DNA of 9,639 nucleotides from Bacteroidota bacterium (GTDB lineage: Bacteria > Bacteroidota > Bacteroidia > Flavobacteriales > Flavobacteriaceae). Both the position numbers and the translations under genes were made by a program. The stretch is from NCBI GenBank assembly GCA_022560715.1, contig JADFSQ010000038.1, positions 1 to 9,639 of the forward strand, in the 5' to 3' direction. Positions 5,543 through 9,639 of this stretch are shown here, piece by piece. Below the pieces are notes generated by a model. That model did not search any database and was not told where the DNA came from. It was given only the letters and a program-made list of their open reading frames with translations. Each line of letters starts with the position of its first letter. Position 1 is the stretch's first letter.

Positions 5543-6856
5543 CTAATATTTTAACCATTTATAAATATCCCTATAACTCGGTTTTTTACCATACATTAAT
5601 ATCCCAACACGATAAATTTTAGCAGCAAACCAAACCGTAAACATAAAAGTAGCTATTAATAAACCTAAAGATATTAATTGCTGCCAAATAGGAACACCAA
5701 ACGGAATACGCATTAACATGACTACCGGAGATGTTAACGGAATAAACGAAAACACTGTTGATACTGTACCGTGAGGATCTTCAATAACTGTAAAAATACC
5801 AACATATACTGCAAGAATTAATGGAACAAGAATAGGCATCATAAATTGTTGCGTATCTGTTTCGTTATCAACGGCTGCACCTATTGCTGCGTACATTGAA
5901 CTATACAATAAATAACCACCAATAAAGAAAAGTAAAAAAGCAATGGTAAGGTTGGCTAAAGGTAAATTATAAATTGCTGCTATTACATTTTCCATTTGCA
6001 TTTGAACTTCAGGCGACTGCATAGCTTGTTGCATCATTTCTTGTTGTGGCGATTGCATTTCAGCCATATTAATTCCAAAAATTGCAGATATAATGAGCAT
6101 TAAAACGCCACCTAATATTACCCAAATTACAAACTGTGTAATTCCTGCCAACGATGTGCCAATAATTTTACCAAGCATTAATTGTATTGGTTTTACTGAA
6201 GAAATTATAATTTCAATTATCCGACTCGTTTTTTCTTCAATCACACTACGCATTATCATATTACCATAAATAATAATAAACATAAAGAGTAAATAGCCAG
6301 CAAAACCTCCAAAAGCTAATTTTACAATATTATCTATTTTAGACGATTTTTCTCCTTGAAAACTTTCCTGCGCAATATCTATATTTGATTTAGACGTTTT
6401 TATTTTTTCGATATCTACACCTATTTGTTGAAGTTTTAAATCGCTTAACTTATTCTCTAACTTACTTTCTAAACTTGTGATTAATACAAGCGACGGAGTG
6501 TCTTCGGAATAAAATTTAATGGTTTTTTCTATCTCTGAAATATCTTTGCCTGATGAAATATGAAGTAAGCCATATTCCTCGTTTTCTTCAACAAGTGCTT
6601 TTGCATCTAATAAAGAAATATTATTCAGAATAATATATGTTGTGTTTTCTGTACTTTCAAAAATTTCGCTTACAAATCCAGATTCATCTAATATTGAAAT
6701 AGTACGTTCAGTATTATTATTTAACTGTGATAAATAAGCAACAACTGCAAACAGGGCAATCATTATTATTGGGCTTAAAAAGGTCATTATAATAAACGAT
6801 TTATTTTTAACCTTTGTTAAATACTCTCTCTTTATAATTAAAGGTAAATGATTCAT
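5543..6856 (-). CDS. ABC transporter permease, ABC-2 / NatB-like
   Basis: A 437-residue inner-membrane protein. One helix lies near the N-terminus (about 22-44, after the positively charged IIKREYLTKVKNKS), followed by a large soluble, presumably periplasmic domain (about 45-175). A C-terminal bundle has helices at about 178-201, 228-260, 298-322, 340-358, 366-386 and 393-415. EEKTSRIIEIIISSVKPI (207-224), with LMLGKIIG just after it, is the conserved cytoplasmic motif of NatB-type ABC-2 permeases that export sodium or small molecules. An unusual stretch at about 264-289 is rich in Met and Gln (seven Met, seven Gln). The gene follows the ATPase gene after 2 bp, forming an ATPase/permease pair. 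The substrate cannot be predicted; 'sodium exporter' would only be a family-level guess. Confidence 0.9.
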   Translation of the reverse strand: MNHLPLIIKREYLTKVKNKSFIIMTFLSPIIMIALFAVVAYLSQLNNNTERTISILDESGFVSEIFESTENTTYIILNNISLLDAKALVEENEEYGLLHISSGKDISEIEKTIKFYSEDTPSLVLITSLESKLENKLSDLKLQQIGVDIEKIKTSKSNIDIAQESFQGEKSSKIDNIVKLAFGGFAGYLLFMFIIIYGNMIMRSVIEEKTSRIIEIIISSVKPIQLMLGKIIGTSLAGITQFVIWVILGGVLMLIISAIFGINMAEMQSPQQEMMQQAMQSPEVQMQMENVIAAIYNLPLANLTIAFLLFFIGGYLLYSSMYAAIGAAVDNETDTQQFMMPILVPLILAVYVGIFTVIEDPHGTVSTVFSFIPLTSPVVMLMRIPFGVPIWQQLISLGLLIATFMFTVWFAAKIYRVGILMYGKKPSYRDIYKWLKY

Positions 6857-6858
6857 AT

Positions 6859-7785
6859 TTAGCTGTTTTTAACTGTTTGAATAAAAATATCGTTAACAGA
6901 TGGCACCAATTCGTTAAAGTGATTCACTTGTGCATTGCTCATTAAAAAAGCTAACAACCCGTTTGACGACTCATTGTCTTTCAACCTAATGTTTAACTTT
7001 AAATCAGTATTCAAAGATTTATAAACTGCTGGAGAAACATCGAATTTACTTTTAATAATATGCATTAATTGCGATTCATTATCGGTAATTAAACCTACTT
7101 CGAAAGTATTGGTTTTATATTTCCTTTTAATATCAATTAACTTACCTTCCAATAATTTGTTTGACTCATGTATTAAAGCAATGTCATCACACATTTCTTC
7201 AACAGATTCCATACGGTGTGTTGCAAAAATAACCGTTGCGCCTTCTTCTCTTAACTGAAGAATTTCATCTTTAATTAAGTTTGCATTTATTGGGTCGAAT
7301 CCAGAAAAAGGTTCATCAAAAATTAAGAGTTTAGGTTGGTGCAGAACCGTTACAATAAACTGAATTTTTTGCGCCATTCCTTTAGAAAGCTCCTGAATTT
7401 TTTTGTTCCACCAATCTCCGATTTCAAATTTCTCGAACCAATGGTTAAGGCGTTTTTTGGCTTCTGCTTTAGTCAATCCTTTTAATTGGGCTAAATACAA
7501 AACTTGCTCTCCCACTTTCATCGTTTTATATAATCCACGTTCTTCTGGCAAATAGCCTATATCCTTTATGTGATTTGGTTGTAATGGTTCTCCATCAAGT
7601 AAAACACTACCTGTATCTGGTAATGTAATTTGATTTATTATTCGGATTAGTGTCGTTTTTCCAGCACCATTTGGGCCTAATAGTCCAAAAATACTTCCTT
7701 TTGGGACTGTAATAGAAACATTATTTAATGCTGTAAAATCTCCAAAATTTTTAGAAACCGATTTGGTTTCTAATGCGTTCTTCAT
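6859..7785 (-). CDS. ABC transporter ATP-binding protein, NatA-like
   Basis: This 308-residue ATPase powers the permease encoded just downstream. All nucleotide-binding motifs are intact: Walker A GPNGAGKT (37-44), a Q-loop region before GYLPEERGLY (77-86), signature LSKGM (133-137), Walker B LLIFDEP with catalytic E158, D-loop SGFD (161-164) and switch H190 (FATHRM). The region after about residue 210 is the extra C-terminal domain (DUF4162-like) common in ATPases of the NatA and drug-export groups. LSKGM instead of LSGGQ is normal in this subgroup. It is the first gene of the four-gene unit, with about 320 bp of upstream intergenic DNA. Confidence 0.94.
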   Translation of the reverse strand: MKNALETKSVSKNFGDFTALNNVSITVPKGSIFGLLGPNGAGKTTLIRIINQITLPDTGSVLLDGEPLQPNHIKDIGYLPEERGLYKTMKVGEQVLYLAQLKGLTKAEAKKRLNHWFEKFEIGDWWNKKIQELSKGMAQKIQFIVTVLHQPKLLIFDEPFSGFDPINANLIKDEILQLREEGATVIFATHRMESVEEMCDDIALIHESNKLLEGKLIDIKRKYKTNTFEVGLITDNESQLMHIIKSKFDVSPAVYKSLNTDLKLNIRLKDNESSNGLLAFLMSNAQVNHFNELVPSVNDIFIQTVKNS

Positions 7786-7816
7786 ATAGTTGTTTTTATA
7801 TAATAAATAAGTCTTG

Positions 7817-7824
7817 TAAAGATA
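7817..7824 (-). promoter_or_regulatory. Possible -7 promoter box of the ABC/MscS/regulator operon
   Basis: TATCTTTA on the minus strand lies 31 bp before the ATG of the ATPase gene and fits TAnnTTTG except for the last base. No clear TTTG -33 box is seen at the right distance. No -24/-12 (TGGCAC, then TTGC) sigma-54 site was found in this leader. Confidence 0.25.
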
Positions 7825-7888
7825 TTAAATGTTACACTAATAAAAAGAATGATTTTATTTTAAAATAATCTAGTGCCTAAACAAACAG

Positions 7889-7909
7889 ATGCTGAAATAA
7901 ATTCAGCAT
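7889..7909. repeat. Perfect 8-bp hairpin repeat, ATGCTGAA / TTCAGCAT
   Basis: ATGCTGAA (7889-7896) and TTCAGCAT (7902-7909) are perfect inverted copies with a 5-base ATAAA loop. On the minus strand it is followed only by CTGTTTGTTT, a poor T-run, so it is at best a weak third terminator. Its left side (AGAT-G-CTGAAA-T-AA) matches the outer left flank of the palindrome at 961-996. Confidence 0.65.
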
Positions 7910-7946
7910 AAAAAACAAAACCCACCCTTAATAAATTAAGGATGGG
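7910..7946 (-). terminator. Intrinsic terminator downstream of dnaJ (second hairpin)
   Basis: On the minus strand CCCATCCTTAA (7946-7936), a TTTA loop and TTAAGGGTGGG (7931-7921) form an 11-bp stem with one T-G wobble. They are followed by TTTTGTTTTTT (7920-7910). The stem is GC-rich at its base, and the wobble is stable only in minus-strand RNA, so this reads as a rho-independent terminator for the grpE-dnaJ transcript. Confidence 0.8.
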
Positions 7947-7959
7947 AAAAATTGCTATG

Positions 7960-7996
7960 AAAAAGAAAAATTATCACTAACGTTAATTAGTGATAA
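7960..7996 (-). terminator. Intrinsic terminator downstream of dnaJ (first hairpin)
   Basis: TTATCACTAA (7996-7987 on the minus strand) pairs perfectly with TTAGTGATAA (7980-7971) across a TTAACG loop, and is followed by TTTTTCTTTTT (7970-7960). The stem is AT-rich and so weaker than the second hairpin 24 bp further on; together they form a tandem terminator about 110-180 bp after the dnaJ stop. Confidence 0.65.
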
Positions 7997-7998
7997 CT

Positions 7999-8006
7999 CA
8001 AATATA
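7999..8006 (-). promoter_or_regulatory. Exact TAnnTTTG octamer (TATATTTG) upstream of the hairpin array
   Basis: TATATTTG on the minus strand is the only full match to the Bacteroidota -7 consensus that I noticed in the intergenic DNA. It sits just before the first hairpin. A TTTA at 8029-8032, 22 bp further upstream, is a weak -33 candidate. If active, it would start a short RNA that ends at the terminator at 7910-7946. Confidence 0.3.
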
Positions 8007-8103
8007 CTATTTTTTCTGAAATAATAATTAAAATTCATAAATAACTTTAGAATTACATTCAAAAAAAGAATAGCTCTACCAACAGACATATCTCTTAAAT
8101 AAC

Positions 8104-9216
8104 CTAAGAAAACATATCTTTTACTTTTTCAAAAAAAGATTTATCTGAACTTTCGGGTTTAGGCTCAAAATGTTCATCATCTCTCATAGCCTCAAAGAAT
8201 TCTTTTTGCTCTTTATTAAGCGTTTTTGGTGTCCAGACATTAACATGAACCAACAAATCTCCCTTACCATATCCATTAATACTCGGAATACCTTTACCTC
8301 TTAATCGTAAAATTTTCCCTGACTGAACACCTGCTTCAATTTTAATTCTGACTTTTCCGGTAACAGTATCTATTTCTTTAGATATTCCTAAAATAGCATC
8401 AGGCACACTCACATACAAATCGTAGTGTAAATTATCACCATCTCGTTGTAGAGTTTCATGGTCTAATTCCTGAATGGCTACCAGTAAATCTCCAGGGATT
8501 CCGTTTCCTGGAGCTGCATTTCCTTTGCCAGATACTTTAAGTTGCATACCATCTACAACACCTGCTGGAATTTTAATAGTTACAACTTCTTCACTTATAA
8601 TTAAGCCTTGTGCATCAGCTTCTAACGGTTTTTTGTCTGTAATTTGTCCAGCACCTCCACACGTATTGCAAGGCGCAGATGTTTGCATTCTTCCTAAAAT
8701 TGTATTGGTAATTCTTGTAACCTGTCCTGCTCCATTACACGTTGTACAGGTTTTATAAGTAGTTCCGGGAGCGATAATTTTACGCTTTACTTTTATCTTT
8801 TTCTCAACACCATTGGCAATATCTTCAAGTGTCAATCTTACTCTGATTCTTAAATTACTGCCTTTTATAACACGTTGCCTTGAGCCTCCAAAACCACTAA
8901 ATCCTCCACCAAATGCTCCGCCAAAAATATCACCAAACTGACTGAATATATCATCCATATTCATGCCACCACTAAAACCACCAGCACCACCATCAAAAGC
9001 CTGATGACCAAACTGATCGTATCTGGCCTTTTTATCAGGATCGCTCAACACTTCATAAGCTTCAGCAGCTTGCTTAAATTTTTCTTCAGCCAATTTATCA
9101 TCTGGATTTTTATCAGGATGATACTTTAATGCCTTTTTACGGTAAGCCTTTTTTATTTCGGAAGCAGTTGCTCCTTTATTTATTTTTAATATGTCGTAAT
9201 AATCTTGCTTTGCCAT
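8104..9216 (-). CDS. dnaJ: Chaperone DnaJ (Hsp40), with a reduced two-motif zinc finger
   Basis: Type I J-domain protein of 370 residues that delivers unfolded clients to DnaK and stimulates its ATPase in the cytoplasm. The J domain (about 4-70) contains the essential HPD at 33-35. A Gly/Phe-rich linker covers about 76-112. The zinc region has only two of the usual four CxxCxGxG motifs: CTTCNGAG (157-164) and CNTCGGAG (183-190). The spacer between them ([18 protein letters not shown]) matches the one between motifs 2 and 3 of E. coli DnaJ, so the site called ZnII is kept and ZnI (motifs 1 and 4) is gone. The two substrate-binding beta domains follow (about 205-330), then a C-terminal tail ending in [13 protein letters not shown] recall similar sequences from other Flavobacteriia, so this is probably a lineage trait. 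The ATG lies 9 bp after the grpE stop, with AAAAAAGGA just before it acting as a short-spaced ribosome binding site. Confidence 0.97.
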   Translation of the reverse strand: MAKQDYYDILKINKGATASEIKKAYRKKALKYHPDKNPDDKLAEEKFKQAAEAYEVLSDPDKKARYDQFGHQAFDGGAGGFSGGMNMDDIFSQFGDIFGGAFGGGFSGFGGSRQRVIKGSNLRIRVRLTLEDIANGVEKKIKVKRKIIAPGTTYKTCTTCNGAGQVTRITNTILGRMQTSAPCNTCGGAGQITDKKPLEADAQGLIISEEVVTIKIPAGVVDGMQLKVSGKGNAAPGNGIPGDLLVAIQELDHETLQRDGDNLHYDLYVSVPDAILGISKEIDTVTGKVRIKIEAGVQSGKILRLRGKGIPSINGYGKGDLLVHVNVWTPKTLNKEQKEFFEAMRDDEHFEPKPESSDKSFFEKVKDMFS

Positions 9217-9225
9217 ATTCCTTTT

Positions 9226-9639
9226 TTAGTGTCCAATAACAACTTTAGGAAAACGGATTACTTTATCGCCTAAAGCATATCCTTTTTCTATTACATCTAT
9301 AATTTTCCCTTTTAATTTCTTACTTGGTGCAGGTATTTGTGTTATCGCTTCATGAACATCGGCATTAAACACATCGCCCTGTTTCACATCTACTTCAGCT
9401 AATCCTTTCGATTTTAATATATCTCTTAATTTGTTGCTTATCAGCTCAACACCTTTAAGCAAATCTTTATCATTAGATTTTGAAATTTCAGAATAAGCAC
9501 GATCAAAATCATCAAGAACTGGTAATAAAGATTTCATTAAATCTTCGCTTGCTGTTGTAAACAGCTCAATACGTTCTTTAGCTGTTCGTTTCTTATAGTT
9601 TTCGAATTCAGCAAACAAACGTAAAAACTTGTCCTTTTC
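9226..9639 (-). CDS. grpE: Nucleotide exchange factor GrpE, C-terminal part (N-terminus beyond window)
   Basis: The frame is open from the window edge and gives 137 residues beginning EKDKFLRLFAEFENYKKR, the end of the long dimerisation helix of GrpE. The hallmark AEFENYKKRT is followed by the LLPVLDDFDRA segment, the GVELI helix, and the C-terminal beta domain containing VFNADVHEAI and EKGYALGDKVIRFPKVVIG. GrpE releases ADP from DnaK and so resets the chaperone cycle. The TTG codon at 9618 is an internal Leu, not a start; the true start and N-terminal charged region lie outside. The gene is directly upstream of dnaJ in the same transcript. Confidence 0.96.
   Translation of the reverse strand, partial: EKDKFLRLFAEFENYKKRTAKERIELFTTASEDLMKSLLPVLDDFDRAYSEISKSNDKDLLKGVELISNKLRDILKSKGLAEVDVKQGDVFNADVHEAITQIPAPSKKLKGKIIDVIEKGYALGDKVIRFPKVVIGH

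Larger units (their letters stand above)
7786..8103. other. Intergenic region between dnaJ and the ABC operon
   Basis: These 318 bp carry no convincing protein gene. From the dnaJ end they hold about 100 bp of plain AT-rich DNA with a TATATTTG octamer (7999-8006), a hairpin with T-run (7960-7996), a second hairpin with T-run (7910-7946), a third perfect hairpin (7889-7909), and then the likely promoter region of the ABC ATPase gene. Confidence 0.7.

Noticed and set aside
7936..7955. TGGG-AAAAA-TTGC on the plus strand as a sigma-54 -24/-12 site
   Set aside because: The spacing between the GG and GC is 2 bp too short, the -24 box lacks CAC, and it points away from the ABC operon.
8474..8758. 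Plus-strand open frame of 94 codons
   Set aside because: It is antisense to the dnaJ zinc finger and substrate-binding domain; its Pro/Ala/Cys content mirrors the Gly/Cys codons of dnaJ.
1..9639. Defence system, prophage, transposon, CRISPR array, tRNA or rRNA
   Set aside because: No transposase, integrase, nuclease, toxin-antitoxin pair, repeat-spacer pattern or RNA gene was seen; the genes are mostly core metabolism, chaperone and transport.

Overview
The window looks like the chromosome of a member of the Flavobacteriia (Bacteroidota), most likely Flavobacteriaceae; the genus cannot be fixed. Four things point there: strongly AT-rich DNA, few Shine-Dalgarno sites, short octamers of the TAnnTTTG type in front of genes, and protein features such as a 'LAQ' signal-peptide end and a DnaJ with a reduced zinc finger. 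There are nine protein-coding genes (two cut by the window edges) and one gene remnant. No tRNA, rRNA, CRISPR array, transposase, integrase or phage gene is visible.

Layout. 1-853 (minus): N-terminal part of a secreted M28 zinc peptidase. 854-1050: intergenic, with a nested palindrome. 1008-2765 (minus): an intact class III-like polyphosphate kinase 2 gene (ppk2), followed by an unrecognised exported-protein gene and then a second, diverged copy of the ppk2 3' end. The exported-protein gene therefore sits between two copies of the ppk2 terminus. 2766-2948: divergent promoter region with a large imperfect hairpin. 2949-3464 (plus): small flavodoxin-fold NAD(P)H oxidoreductase, the only plus-strand gene. 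3485-7785 (minus): a tight four-gene unit with gaps of 2-6 bp, transcribed as ABC ATPase, ABC-2/NatB-type permease, MscS-type channel, and sigma-54 response regulator without a DNA-binding domain. 7786-8103: intergenic, with three hairpins, two of them good minus-strand terminators. 8104-9639 (minus): dnaJ and the 3' part of grpE.

How the genes work together. grpE and dnaJ encode the two co-chaperones of DnaK and end at tandem terminators. The next operon joins an exporter of the NatAB type, a mechanosensitive channel and a transcriptional activator, which suggests (inference only) a response to envelope or osmotic stress. PPK2 makes nucleotide di/triphosphates from polyphosphate and is probably co-transcribed with the small exported protein behind it.

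Most of the window is ordinary core genome. The strongest unusual signal is the duplicated ppk2 terminus around the exported-protein gene. Next come the regulator without a helix-turn-helix, the intergenic palindromes at 961-996 and 7889-7909 that share a core, and the hairpin array after dnaJ with a possible small-RNA promoter. I did not find a convincing new multi-gene system.
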